Position numbers and translations under genes: made by a program. From positions 1-50,515 of the forward strand of contig JAMFSE010000041.1 of NCBI GenBank assembly GCA_026225115.1: a DNA stretch of 50,515 nt, given 5' to 3'. Source of the DNA: Rhodovastum atsumiense. Its GTDB lineage: Bacteria > Pseudomonadota > Alphaproteobacteria > Acetobacterales > Acetobacteraceae. The notes beneath the pieces were generated by a model that did not search any database, was not told where the DNA came from, and was given only the letters and a program-made list of their open reading frames with translations. Shown in pieces: positions 43,001 through 50,515 of the stretch (the first letter of the stretch is position 1; every line of letters starts with the position of its first letter).

Positions 43001-44998
43001 TTAAATATCCAGTTCCGTCACAGACTGCGCATTTTCCTGGATGAACTTCAGGCGTAGCTCAGGCCGTTTTCCCATCAAGCTTTCGACGCGGTCGGACGTG
43101 TGGGCGCGGGTTTCGGGCGCTGCGACGATGCGGAGCAAGGTTCGCTTGCCCGGATCCATGGTGGTGTCCTTGAGCATTGCCGGCGGCATTTCGCCCAGTC
43201 CCTTGAATCGGCTGACTTCGACCTTGGTGCCGGGCTTGAACGTTTTGAGCAGCTTTTCGCGACTCGCGTCGTCCATTGCGTAAATGCTTTTGGCGCCCTG
43301 GGTAAGTCGATAGAGCGGCGGCTGGGCCAGATAGATATGGCCGTGGCGGATCAGTTCGGGAAGCTCACGGTAGAAAAACGTCATCAGCAGGCTGGCGATA
43401 TGGGCGCCGTCGATATCGGCGTCGGTCATGATGATGATGCGCTCGTAGCGCAGATTGGCGCGGTTGAAGCTGGGCCCGACGCCGCAGCCCAAGGCTTCGA
43501 TGATATCCTTCAGCTCCTGGTTTTGCCGGAGCTTGTCTGCGGAGGCTGAGGCCACATTCAAAATTTTGCCGCGCAGCGGCAGGATTGCCTGAGTGTTGCG
43601 GTTACGTGCCTGTTTGGCGGAGCCGCCGGCGGAATCGCCTTCGACCAGGAAGAGCTCGGTGCCCTCGGCATTCTCCGTGGCGCAGTCTGAGAGTTTTCCG
43701 GGCAGGCGCAGGCGGCGGGTGGCCGATTTGCGAGGGGTGTCCTTGGCTTCCTTGCGGCGGATGCGGTCTTCGGCGCGGTCGATGACAAAGGCTAACAGGT
43801 TGTCAGCGGCGGCTGGATCGCCGGCGAGGAAGTGATCGAAACGATCGCGCAAGGACACTTCGGTGAGTTTACCGGCTTCCGGATTGGTGAGTTTTTCCTT
43901 GGTCTGGCCCTGGAATTGCGGTTCGCGGATGAAGAGCGAGAATTTGGCGGCGAGCGCGCCGGTGACGTCTTCACCGATGAGCTGCGCGCCGCGCTTATTG
44001 CCGCGCTGCTCGGCCCAGGCGCGTAGGCCTTTCAGCAATGCGCTGCGAAAGCCGGCCTCATGCGTGCCGCCGAGCGGCGTTGGTACGGTATTGCAATAGG
44101 TGTCGAGCATGGAATCGCCGCGTTCCAGCCAGGCGCAGGCCCATTCGAGTTTGCCTTGGGCGTCGCCATTGGCAAGGTTCGGCAAATTGGCCTCGCCGGC
44201 CCAGATGGCGGGCAGGACGCAGGGCGAGCCGTTCAGCTCGGCTGCCAGCGAGTCGCGCAGTCCGCCGGGGAAATGCAGTTCGGCGGTGGGAGGCGTATCC
44301 CCGTCGCCTTTCAGGAGCGCCGGATCGACCGACCATTTGATGCGGACCCCGCGAAACAGATAGGCTTTCGAGCGGCAGAGGCGGTAGAGCCGGGCCGGGG
44401 AAAAATGCTTGTCGCCGAAGATTTCAGTGTCGGGGGTGAAGCGGATTGCTGTGCCGCGGCGGTTCTGGATGGGACCGGCATCAATGAGCTTCGTTACCGG
44501 AATGCCGCGTGAGAAATCCTGGCGCCAGAGCCGTTTGTCGCGCGCTACTTCGGCGGTGAGGCTGGAGGAAAGCGCGTTGACCACCGAGGAGCCGACGCCG
44601 TGCAGTCCGCCGGAGGTGGCATAGGCTTTGCCCGAGAATTTGCCGCCGGAATGCAGTGTGGTGAGAATGACCTCCAGCGCCGATTTGTTTTTGAATTTCG
44701 GGTGCGGATCCACCGGCATGCCGCGGCCGTTATCGCGAACGCTCAGGCTGTTACCGGCGGCCAGCGTCACTTCGATCAGCGTGGCGTGTCCGGCGACGGC
44801 CTCGTCCATGGAATTATCGATAATTTCGGCGGCCAGATGGTGGAGCGCGGTCTCGTCGGTGCCGCCAATATACATGCCGGGCCGCCGGCGCACGGGCTCC
44901 AGCCCTTCGAGAACCTCGATATCCTTGGCGGAATATTTTTGGTCCGCCCCACCGTTGCCCTCAAACAAGTCACTCAAGCCTTCGACTCCGTAGGTCAT
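43001..44998 (-). CDS. parE: DNA topoisomerase IV subunit B
   Basis: A 665-residue GHKL ATPase that with ParC decatenates chromosomes. Seen: VRRRPGMYIGGTDETALHHLAAEIIDNSMDEAVAG (ATP site), LHSGGKFSGKAYATSGGLHGVGSSVVNALS, the TOPRIM motif LFLVEGDSAGGSAKQARNRNTQAILPLRGKILNV, and TDADIDGAHIASLLMTFFYRELPELI. The H-G-G-L-H-G-V-G segment, short length and lack of the GyrB insert identify ParE rather than GyrB. ATG 44998 gives an ordinary N-terminus. parC is not in the window. Confidence 0.93.
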   Translation of the reverse strand: MTYGVEGLSDLFEGNGGADQKYSAKDIEVLEGLEPVRRRPGMYIGGTDETALHHLAAEIIDNSMDEAVAGHATLIEVTLAAGNSLSVRDNGRGMPVDPHPKFKNKSALEVILTTLHSGGKFSGKAYATSGGLHGVGSSVVNALSSSLTAEVARDKRLWRQDFSRGIPVTKLIDAGPIQNRRGTAIRFTPDTEIFGDKHFSPARLYRLCRSKAYLFRGVRIKWSVDPALLKGDGDTPPTAELHFPGGLRDSLAAELNGSPCVLPAIWAGEANLPNLANGDAQGKLEWACAWLERGDSMLDTYCNTVPTPLGGTHEAGFRSALLKGLRAWAEQRGNKRGAQLIGEDVTGALAAKFSLFIREPQFQGQTKEKLTNPEAGKLTEVSLRDRFDHFLAGDPAAADNLLAFVIDRAEDRIRRKEAKDTPRKSATRRLRLPGKLSDCATENAEGTELFLVEGDSAGGSAKQARNRNTQAILPLRGKILNVASASADKLRQNQELKDIIEALGCGVGPSFNRANLRYERIIIMTDADIDGAHIASLLMTFFYRELPELIRHGHIYLAQPPLYRLTQGAKSIYAMDDASREKLLKTFKPGTKVEVSRFKGLGEMPPAMLKDTTMDPGKRTLLRIVAAPETRAHTSDRVESLMGKRPELRLKFIQENAQSVTELDI

Positions 44999-45136
44999 AT
45001 GCCGATCGCAGCATGAGTTGGCACGACCAGCCCTAGCCGCCAAGATGCCTGGCGGCTAGGCCAGACCCGTTGAAAGAAACGGCGTGGATGGCCGGGTCAA
45101 GCCCGGCCATGACGTGATTAAAAAATGCGCTGTCCC

Positions 45137-45272
45137 GTAAACGCGCTGTGGTGAGGAAGCGTGGGCGTCTGTCGAGAACCGGAGCGGAGCGTACGTAAGT
45201 ACGTGAGCACGCCACGCGGCGCCGCGCGGAAGCGGAGACCGGCGCCTCAGATGGCCGCCACAGCGCGTTTAC
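45137..45272. repeat. Inverted repeat enclosing the parE-patatin gap
   Basis: GTAAACGCGCTGTGG (45137-45151) is exactly complementary to CCACAGCGCGTTTAC (45258-45272), with 106 bases between. The right arm holds the patatin stop codon (TAA at 45269-45271). Inside lies the 37-nt element at 45174-45210, and near 45080-45100 a GGCCGGG-TCAAG-CCCGGCC hairpin. Confidence 0.7.
45174..45210 (+). repeat. 37-nt element, copy I
   Basis: GAGAACCGGAGCGGAGC, then GTACGTAAGTAC, then GTGAGCAC. The same flanks, with a different 12-nt centre, recur on the other strand at 48201-48237. Each copy lies inside a longer inverted repeat next to a stop codon. Confidence 0.75.
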
Positions 45273-46438
45273 CGTTGGTGGATGTCGTGGGTGGCTATGC
45301 CGTCACCTATGCTCGACATCGTCAGCCAGTCCTTGTGCTGCAGCGTGTTGCGGGTGTCGTAATAGCCGCTGCGCCAATGGTCCTTCATCGACAGCTTGCT
45401 GAATTCATAGTCCTTGGCGTCGCCCTCATAGGCTTTTTGCCGGTAAATCAGCTGCATGATGTTGATGGCCGGCAGGCGTTCCAGATCGGTTTTTAGCTGA
45501 CGCTGTTCCGGCGAGAGGTTGGCGTCCGGAACCAGAAGCAGCGCGTCGAGCAAGGCCTGGCGAAGCCGGTGGGTTTCCTTGAAATGGTCGGTCGTCATGC
45601 GGGTGCGGGAGGAGTATTGGATGTCCTTCTGGCGGGAGAGGACTTCCGGCATATCGCGCGGGATTTCGCCACTGGCACTGAACAGATCGACCTGGAAAAC
45701 CAGCGTGTTCTGCGAGCCGCAATTATCGAGCAGATGCTGCAACGGGGTGTTGGATACCAGGCCGCCGTCCCAGAAATAATCCTTGCCGATGCGCACCATG
45801 GGGAGTGCCGGCGGCAAGGCGCCGCTGGCCATGATGTGTTCCGGCGTAATCTCGATATCGGCATTGTCGAAATAGGCGAAGTTGGCGGTCTCCACATTGA
45901 CCGCACCGACCGCGAACCGGGTCCGGCCAGAGTTGATCAACTCGAAATCCACGAGTTTTTCCAGTGTCTGGTGCAGCGGGGAGGTGTCGTACAGCGCGGT
46001 TGCGGCTTTGGAGCCGCGCGGGGCCATCCAGCCGTTCACCGCGTTTGGTTTGAAAAAGCCGGGCTGGCCGACCAGCATGGCGTTCATGGCCGACAGGGCG
46101 TTGCGCATTTTACGGGGACCATCGCCCTCCGGCCAGAATATGAACGGATCCTGCGAGGTGATGGTGTTCCAGAATTCTTCCAGCCGTTCCAGCCGGCGCT
46201 CCGGCGGGTTGCCGGCGATGATGGCGGAGTTGATGGCGCCGATGGAGACGCCCACCACCCAATCCGGTTCCAGCCCGGCTTCGTGCAAAGCCTGGTAGAC
46301 GCCGGCCTGATAGGCGCCGAGCGCGCCGCCGCCCTGCAGAACCAGGCTGATCCCGTCGCAGCCGGCCGGCCGGGCGACGGCCTTGATCGGGTCCTCAGGC
46401 TTGCGAAGCGGGGTTCTGGGATCGCGTGACATGTCCAT
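45269..46438 (-). CDS. Patatin-like phospholipase with DUF3734-type C-terminus
   Basis: A 389-residue lipolytic enzyme. Seen: the oxyanion loop LVLQGGGALGAYQAGVYQAL, the nucleophile motif GVSIGAINSAIIAGN with Ser in GxSxG, and the DGGLVSNTPLQHLL Asp dyad. The C-terminal 120 residues after VFQVDLFSASGE match the DUF3734 pattern of patatins associated with PHA or lipid metabolism. No signal peptide is visible. Its stop codon lies in the arm of an inverted repeat. The next gene upstream (acetoacetate decarboxylase) diverges, and ketone-body genes next to a patatin fit polyhydroxybutyrate metabolism, which is inference. Confidence 0.88.
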   Translation of the reverse strand: MDMSRDPRTPLRKPEDPIKAVARPAGCDGISLVLQGGGALGAYQAGVYQALHEAGLEPDWVVGVSIGAINSAIIAGNPPERRLERLEEFWNTITSQDPFIFWPEGDGPRKMRNALSAMNAMLVGQPGFFKPNAVNGWMAPRGSKAATALYDTSPLHQTLEKLVDFELINSGRTRFAVGAVNVETANFAYFDNADIEITPEHIMASGALPPALPMVRIGKDYFWDGGLVSNTPLQHLLDNCGSQNTLVFQVDLFSASGEIPRDMPEVLSRQKDIQYSSRTRMTTDHFKETHRLRQALLDALLLVPDANLSPEQRQLKTDLERLPAINIMQLIYRQKAYEGDAKDYEFSKLSMKDHWRSGYYDTRNTLQHKDWLTMSSIGDGIATHDIHQR

Positions 46439-46518
46439 TTGGCGGGCTCCGGGATCAGTGCGCAGATTTTACTATCGCAAATAAACGGTTTGGGTAAGCA
46501 TGCGTAAGGGAATAGACG

Positions 46519-46534
46519 GTGACACAAACGTCAC
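46519..46534. promoter_or_regulatory. Candidate operator GTGAC-N6-GTCAC
   Basis: GTGAC and GTCAC are separated by six bases, 54 bases before the decarboxylase start, in the divergent region with the patatin gene. A symmetrical site here could serve one or both genes. It resembles no regulator site that I can name with confidence. Confidence 0.4.
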
Positions 46535-46587
46535 ACGAATTCCGGGTTCATCTGTTCTAGAGAGGGACCGCAATCAGGAGGATTTGA

Positions 46588-47322
46588 ATGACCCGTGACG
46601 AGATTCTCAACGCTTCGTCGATGCCGCTGGCCAGCCCCAGCTATCCTAAAGGCCCGTTCCGTTTCATAAACCGGGAATATCTGTTGATCCATTACGAGAC
46701 GGATCCGGAAATCATACGGGCATTGCTGCCGGAGCCGTTGGAACCGGATGGCAACGACGTATTTTTCGAGTGGATGAAAATGCCGGATTCCACAGGGTTT
46801 GGCGATTATGAGGAAAGCGGCTGCGGAATCGCGGCACTCTATAACGGGGTGAAATGTAACTATAGCGTGATGATGTATCTGGATGATGAATCGCCAACGA
46901 CCGGCGGGCGTGAGATCTGGGGATTTCCAAAAAAATACGGCATTCCGCGGCTGAAGGTCATTCATGAAACGCTGACCGGAACGTTGCATTATGATGAGGA
47001 GCGGGTGGCCTTGGGGACGATGGTGTATAAAACTACGCCGCTCGATCACGCGAAGACGCTTGAGGGGATGAAGAAGCTCAACGTTAATCTGAAATTCATT
47101 CCGGACGTTGATGGGTCACCGAAAATTGCGCAGCTGGTAGGATATCATCTTGAAGATATCGACCTGAAATACGCGTTTACGGGGGAGGCGCGGCTGCATC
47201 TGATACCGCATGCGAATTGCCGTCTGGCGGATTTGCCGGTACGGAAAATTCTCTACGGCAACCATCTCTGCGCCGATCTGACTTTGCCCTATGGCGAGGT
47301 ATTACACGATTATCTCGCCTGA
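46588..47322 (+). CDS. adc: Acetoacetate decarboxylase
   Basis: A 244-residue enzyme that forms acetone and carbon dioxide from acetoacetate through a Schiff base. Lys115 in EIWGFPKKYG is at the same number as the catalytic lysine of the Clostridium enzyme, with the neighbouring Lys116 also kept. Length and the N-terminal AxPxxPKGPFRFINREYL are typical. CAGGAGGA precedes ATG 46588. It runs directly into a 3-hydroxybutyrate dehydrogenase gene (38-base gap), so both act on acetoacetate. Confidence 0.93.
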   Translation: MTRDEILNASSMPLASPSYPKGPFRFINREYLLIHYETDPEIIRALLPEPLEPDGNDVFFEWMKMPDSTGFGDYEESGCGIAALYNGVKCNYSVMMYLDDESPTTGGREIWGFPKKYGIPRLKVIHETLTGTLHYDEERVALGTMVYKTTPLDHAKTLEGMKKLNVNLKFIPDVDGSPKIAQLVGYHLEDIDLKYAFTGEARLHLIPHANCRLADLPVRKILYGNHLCADLTLPYGEVLHDYLA

Positions 47323-47360
47323 ACGGTCTCTTGCCTGAAATACGACGGAAGGAAAGCAAT

Positions 47361-48146
47361 ATGGCTCTTAAAGGAAAGGTGGCACTCGTCACCGGTTCGA
47401 CCAGTGGGATTGGCCTTGGAATCGCGCGGGCGTTGGCGGCCGAGGGTGCGGATATCATGCTGAATGGGTTCGGCGACGCGGGTGAAATTGAAAAGCTGCG
47501 CAGCGAACTGGCGGCCGAATTCAAGGTCAAGGTCGAATATGACGGCGCGGATCTGAGCAAGCCAGATCAGGTGGCGGCGATTGTCAAAAAGACGCAGGTT
47601 GATCTCGGCAGCCTGGATATTCTGGTGAATAACGCCGGGATTCAGTTCGTGGCGCCGGTGGAAGAGTTTCCGGAAGCGAAGTGGGAAGCCATTCTGGCGA
47701 TCAATCTCTCCGCGGTGTTTTACGGCATGAAAGCGGCCATTCCCGGGATGAAGGCGAAGAAATGGGGCCGGATTATCAATATCGCCTCGGCGCACGGCCT
47801 GGTGGCGAGCCCGCATAAGGTGGCTTACGTGGCCGCCAAGCATGGTGTGGTGGGCGCGACCAAGGTGGCGGCGATCGAGCTGGCGAACGACGGCATTACC
47901 GTGAATGCGATTTGTCCCGGCTGGGTCCTGACGCCGCTGGTCCAGCATCAGCTGGAGGACCGGGCCAAGGAGGCCGGTACCGATGTGCCGACCGAAGAGA
48001 AAAAAATGCTGCAGGAAACCCAGCCGATGCTGAAGTTCACGACTCCCGAGGAGATCGGCGCGTTGGCGGTGTTTTTGAGCTCAGATGGCGCGGCGACCAT
48101 TACCGGCGTACCGCTGCCGATTGATGGCGGCTGGGTCGCGCACTAG
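47361..48146 (+). CDS. bdhA: D-3-hydroxybutyrate dehydrogenase (SDR family)
   Basis: A 261-residue short-chain dehydrogenase interconverting 3-hydroxybutyrate and acetoacetate with NAD. Seen: the cofactor motif TGSTSGIGLGIARAL, NNAGIQFVAPVEEFPE, the catalytic Ser in NIASAHGLVASPHK, and Tyr-x-x-x-Lys in YVAAKHG. The QFVxPVEEFP and TPLVQHQLEDRAKE segments match the BDH subfamily. ATG 47361 has GGAAGGAAAG before it; the longer open frame is an upstream artefact. It is coupled to adc. Confidence 0.92.
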   Translation: MALKGKVALVTGSTSGIGLGIARALAAEGADIMLNGFGDAGEIEKLRSELAAEFKVKVEYDGADLSKPDQVAAIVKKTQVDLGSLDILVNNAGIQFVAPVEEFPEAKWEAILAINLSAVFYGMKAAIPGMKAKKWGRIINIASAHGLVASPHKVAYVAAKHGVVGATKVAAIELANDGITVNAICPGWVLTPLVQHQLEDRAKEAGTDVPTEEKKMLQETQPMLKFTTPEEIGALAVFLSSDGAATITGVPLPIDGGWVAH

Positions 48147-48284
48147 ATTGCTCCAGAAGTCTACTCTGGCGGCCGACTGACGGCGATTTTCTGCGCTCCG
48201 GTGCTCACGGCCTGTAGGCCGCTCCGCTCCGGTGCTCAAAAATCACCGACATTCGACTCGCCAGAGCGACTTCTGAAACAATCT
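48145..48284. repeat. Long nested inverted repeat after bdhA
   Basis: Outer arms at 48145-48171 and 48259-48284 share AGATTG..CAGAAGT..CTCTGGCG with few mismatches. Inner arms CGGCGATTTT and AAAATCACCG (48181-48190 and 48239-48248) enclose two copies of CGCTCCGGTGCTCA and the 14-bp palindrome CGGCCTGTAGGCCG. The bdhA stop lies at the left edge. It fills most of the gap to gmhA. Confidence 0.75.
48201..48237 (-). repeat. 37-nt element, copy II
   Basis: Read on the minus strand: GAGCACCGGAGCGGAGC, then GGCCTACAGGCC, then GTGAGCAC. It is identical to copy I (45174-45210) in the flanks except for one base, with a different symmetrical 12-nt centre. Confidence 0.75.
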
Positions 48285-48363
48285 GGAAAACAAACGCACC
48301 CCCGAACCTACCGGAGTTTGACCAATATTAAGTGATGAGACCGAGGCTGGGCGGTTTGCGGCG

Positions 48364-48915
48364 ATGCTGCGCCGCTCGGCTGAATTGAAGCTGAGCCTGG
48401 CGGAAGATGCCGGGCCCGTGCTGGCTGTGGTCGGCGCTTGCGAGCGCGCGATCCTGGCGGGCGGCAAGATCATGTTTTGCGGCAACGGCGGCTCAGCGGC
48501 CGATGCGCAGCATCTGGCGACGGAGCTGCTCATACGGCTGCGGGGGAGTGTGGCCAGGGACAGCTGGCCAGCGTTGGCTTTGACGCTGGATGCAACGATG
48601 TTGACGGCGGCGGGCAATGATTTTGATTTCAGCCAGGTTTTTTCGCGGCCTTTGCAAGGATTGGGAAAACCGGGCGACGTTCTGTTCGGGATCACCACCT
48701 CCGGGCGGTCCGCCAACGTCGTGAACGCATTGGCGGCGGCCCGGGCGATGGGGATCACTACGGTCGGGATGCTGGGCGGCGACGGTGGGCCGGCAATGGC
48801 ACATTGCGACCATGTGCTGCTGGTGCCGGATTTTGAAACCGCGCGGATCCAGGAGTGCCATATCACTTTGGGGCATGCGGTCCTGACGCTGCTGGAAGAC
48901 CGGCTGGTGAGCTGA
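48364..48915 (+). CDS. gmhA: Phosphoheptose isomerase (SIS domain)
   Basis: A 183-residue enzyme converting sedoheptulose 7-phosphate to heptose 7-phosphate, the first step of ADP-heptose synthesis for lipopolysaccharide. Seen: FCGNGGSAADAQHLATELLIR with the zinc and substrate residues, LTAAGNDFDFSQVF, FGITTSGRSANVVNALAAARAMGI and QECHITLGHAV. The ATG at 48364 is the only ordinary start after the in-frame upstream TGA; its ribosome binding site is weak. It overlaps the epimerase gene by one base (TGATG). Confidence 0.9.
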   Translation: MLRRSAELKLSLAEDAGPVLAVVGACERAILAGGKIMFCGNGGSAADAQHLATELLIRLRGSVARDSWPALALTLDATMLTAAGNDFDFSQVFSRPLQGLGKPGDVLFGITTSGRSANVVNALAAARAMGITTVGMLGGDGGPAMAHCDHVLLVPDFETARIQECHITLGHAVLTLLEDRLVS

Positions 48916-49886
48916 TGCGGGTTCTGGTGACGGGTGCTGCCGGCTTTGTGGGCTACCATGTGAGCGCGGCGCTGCTGGCGCGTGGCCTGGATGTGCTGGG
49001 CGTGGATGATTGCAACCCGTATTATGACGTGCGGTTGAAGCAGGCGCGGCTGGCGCGGCTAGGGGCGGACTCCAAATTTGCCTTCAAACAGCTAGATATC
49101 GCCGATCACGATGCTGTTCTAAAGCTCGGGGACGGGGTTGAGGCCGTCATTCATTTGGCCGCGCAGGCCGGCGTGCGTTATTCGCTGGAGCAGCCTTTTG
49201 CCTATGCTTCCGCGAATATGACGGGGCATTTGTCGATTCTTGAGCTGGTCCGGCACTCCAAAAAAATCAACCATCTGATCTATGCCAGCTCGTCCTCGGT
49301 CTATGGGACCGGGTCGGCATTGCCGTATTCGGAAAACGCGCGGGCGGATCAGCCCTCGTCGCTGTACGGGGCGACCAAGCGGGCGGATGAGCTGATGAGC
49401 CATTCCTATACGCATTTATTCGGCTTGAAGCAGACGGGCCTGCGGTTCTTTACGGTCTATGGGCCATGGGGACGGCCGGATATGGCGTATTTCGGCTTTG
49501 CCGAGGCGATCATGGCGGGCCGGCCGGTGACGCTTTACGACCAGGGACGCCTGAAACGGGATTTTACCTATATCGACGATATCGTCGCCGGGATTTGTGG
49601 CGTTTTCGACCACCCGCCGGAGGATGCCGCACGCCATCGGCTGTTTAATATCGGCAACAATAAGCCCGAATATGTCACTGATTTGGTTCGGCTATTGGAA
49701 ATTTCATTGGGCCGCGAGGCGATTATTTCGGCGTTGCCGAAGCCTGAAGCGGATCCGGTTGAAACCTGGGCCGATGTATCGGCGTTGGCGGCGCTCTGCG
49801 GTTATGCGCCGCAGACCAAGCTCGAGATCGGGGTTCCCCGCTTCGTGGAATGGTATCTTGAATGGCGGGAGGCCATTCGAAGCTAG
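48915..49886 (+). CDS. NAD-dependent sugar epimerase, UDP-glucuronate 4-epimerase-like
   Basis: A 323-residue extended short-chain dehydrogenase. Seen: the Rossmann motif VTGAAGFVGYHVSAALLARG, DDCNPYYDVRLKQARL (typical of the UDP-glucuronate 4-epimerase/CapI group), YASSSSVYG, catalytic YGATK and the product-site RFFTVYGPWGRPDMAYFGFAEAIMAG. It is shorter than some CapI relatives. The frame is open earlier, but ATG 48915, overlapping the gmhA stop, is preferred. With gmhA it points to cell-surface polysaccharide. Other sugar nucleotides are possible. Confidence 0.88.
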   Translation: MRVLVTGAAGFVGYHVSAALLARGLDVLGVDDCNPYYDVRLKQARLARLGADSKFAFKQLDIADHDAVLKLGDGVEAVIHLAAQAGVRYSLEQPFAYASANMTGHLSILELVRHSKKINHLIYASSSSVYGTGSALPYSENARADQPSSLYGATKRADELMSHSYTHLFGLKQTGLRFFTVYGPWGRPDMAYFGFAEAIMAGRPVTLYDQGRLKRDFTYIDDIVAGICGVFDHPPEDAARHRLFNIGNNKPEYVTDLVRLLEISLGREAIISALPKPEADPVETWADVSALAALCGYAPQTKLEIGVPRFVEWYLEWREAIRS

Positions 49887-49900
49887 GCGCATTTCAGGGG

Positions 49901-49929
49901 TTGACGGGGTTCAATCGCTGGCCTAGATG
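49901..49929 (+). promoter_or_regulatory. rRNA operon promoter
   Basis: TTGACG (49901-49906), 17 bases, then TAGATG (49924-49929), a pair seen at alphaproteobacterial rrn promoters. It lies 478 bases before 16S and begins only 15 bases after the epimerase stop. Confidence 0.8.
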
Positions 49930-50406
49930 CTCGCTCCACCGAGCACCGACCCATGCTTGAATTTGCGTTCGTGTTTGGTTAATCTGCTACGCTCCGCGAC
50001 GGGAAACTTTGTCCCGTCGTTTTGTTCTTTGACAATTGCATAGGCTGGGAAGGGATACGTTGGTGGCGTTGTCTGTGCTGTGTTCTTTGGAATACTGGTG
50101 CGGGGTTTAGATTTGGGTTGTTGTTTTACCGGCGATTTGGATTTGGATTTGGTGATGGATTGGTTGATTTTGGATAGGGCTTGTTCCTGTTCATAGTTGG
50201 TCATTTTATGATCGGCGGCGTGTTTGCTGATGGATCTCTTTTGATGCGTTAACAGATACGCTTTGAATATTTGCGTTTTCTGCGAGCTTTGGTTTGTGGA
50301 TTGCGTGGAGACTATATGTGAGCAGGGCTTTCGTTTTGTTTAGGACGGAAGAGCGCTTGTATTTGATTATTTGATTTATGAGCTGGATTTTGTTTTGGAC
50401 GGGATG
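49930..50406 (+). ncRNA. Pre-16S leader with boxA
   Basis: A hairpin CGACGGGA/TCCCGTCG (49997-50004 with 50012-50019) precedes TGTTCTTTGACA (50023-50034), which matches the boxA antitermination signal of rrn leaders. From about 50090 the leader becomes strikingly T- and G-rich, with GATTTG repeats near 50133-50150. Open frames on the minus strand here are shadows of this composition. The leader is long. Confidence 0.7.
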
Positions 50407-50515
50407 AACTTGAGAGTTTGATCCTGGCTCAGAGCGAACGCTGGCGGCATGCTTAACACATGCAAGTCGCACGGTCAGCAATGGCAGTGGCGGACGGGTG
50501 AGTAACGCGTAGGAA
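50407..50515 (+). rRNA. rrs: 16S ribosomal RNA, 5' end (partial)
   Basis: The sequence from 50407 reads AACTTGAGAGTTTGATCCTGG and continues with the universal GGCTCAG and CGAACGCTGGCGGCATGCTT, then ACACATGCAAGTCGCACGG and GTGGCGGACGGGTGAGTAAC. The GGCATGCTTAACACATGCAAGTCG form and the very short V1 loop fit alphaproteobacteria of the Acetobacteraceae. The window ends about 109 bases into the gene. Confidence 0.95.

Noticed and set aside
49923..50481. Two minus-strand frames in the rRNA leader
   Set aside because: They are Lys/Ser/Gln-rich shadows of the T/G-rich leader; the promoter, boxA and 16S show that the plus strand is the functional one.

Overview
The window looks like chromosomal DNA of an alphaproteobacterium of the Acetobacteraceae (acidophilic Acidocella/Acidiphilium-like relatives). 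This is inferred from the 5' end of a 16S rRNA gene at the right edge, from the order murA-hisG-hisD-infA-maf-rng-yacG, from a Usg-family gene, a type II COX15, a fused ispDF, a Hint-domain surface protein, and GC-rich coding sequence throughout. The genus is not certain. No integrase, complete insertion sequence, CRISPR array or recognisable defence island was seen.

Layout. 0.2-6.7 kb: a polyamine/agmatine cluster on the plus strand (class III aminotransferase, glutamine-synthetase-like ligase, N-carbamoylputrescine amidase, agmatine deiminase, APC permease). 6.9-14.6 kb: Ppx/GppA phosphatase, a fosmidomycin-resistance-type MFS exporter, TldD, two tandem COX15-family genes, a Pr6Pr membrane protein and Usg. 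14.7-17.1 kb: groES-groEL with two CIRCE operators around one promoter. 17.1-18.1 kb: a gene-poor kilobase. 18.1-19.9 kb: a GAF/HisKA_2 kinase and a lone receiver protein. 20.1-25.5 kb: truB-rpsO, a beta-propeller/MoaD-like pair, a CYP153-like P450, cyanase and Tag. 25.6-31.5 kb: a tripartite RND efflux operon with overlapping genes. 31.9-34.5 kb: a repeat-rich Hint protein. 34.8-42.0 kb: a minus-strand housekeeping block (small ORF-dcd-murA / hisG-hisD-infA-maf-rng-yacG-ispDF). 42.0-42.8 kb: tRNA-Thr, tRNA-Phe and HU. 43.0-46.4 kb: parE and a patatin. 46.6-48.1 kb: acetoacetate decarboxylase plus 3-hydroxybutyrate dehydrogenase. 48.4-49.9 kb: gmhA and a UDP-glucuronate 4-epimerase-like gene. 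49.9-50.5 kb: rrn promoter, leader and the start of 16S.

Working together. AguA and AguB convert agmatine to putrescine, which the aminotransferase or ligase could then use, with the permease importing substrate. The RND, adaptor and outer-membrane proteins form one envelope-spanning pump. Decarboxylase and dehydrogenase share acetoacetate as substrate. infA, maf, rng and yacG run almost without gaps and look translationally coupled.

Most notable signals: (1) a COX15 paralogue fused by a GTGA overlap to a normal COX15 but lacking the conserved Glu and first His; (2) a dispersed family of eight terminator-like palindromes whose stem arms covary and which twice occur as head-to-head pairs; (3) a 37-nt element present twice with fixed flanks around a variable 12-nt core; (4) a G10 tract inside 60-bp repeats of the Hint protein; (5) a maf gene with no ordinary start codon upstream of its essential N-terminal motif; (6) the double CIRCE; (7) a propeller/MoaD-like pair. 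I did not find a complete new system. The COX15 pair and the palindrome family are the best candidates for something undescribed.
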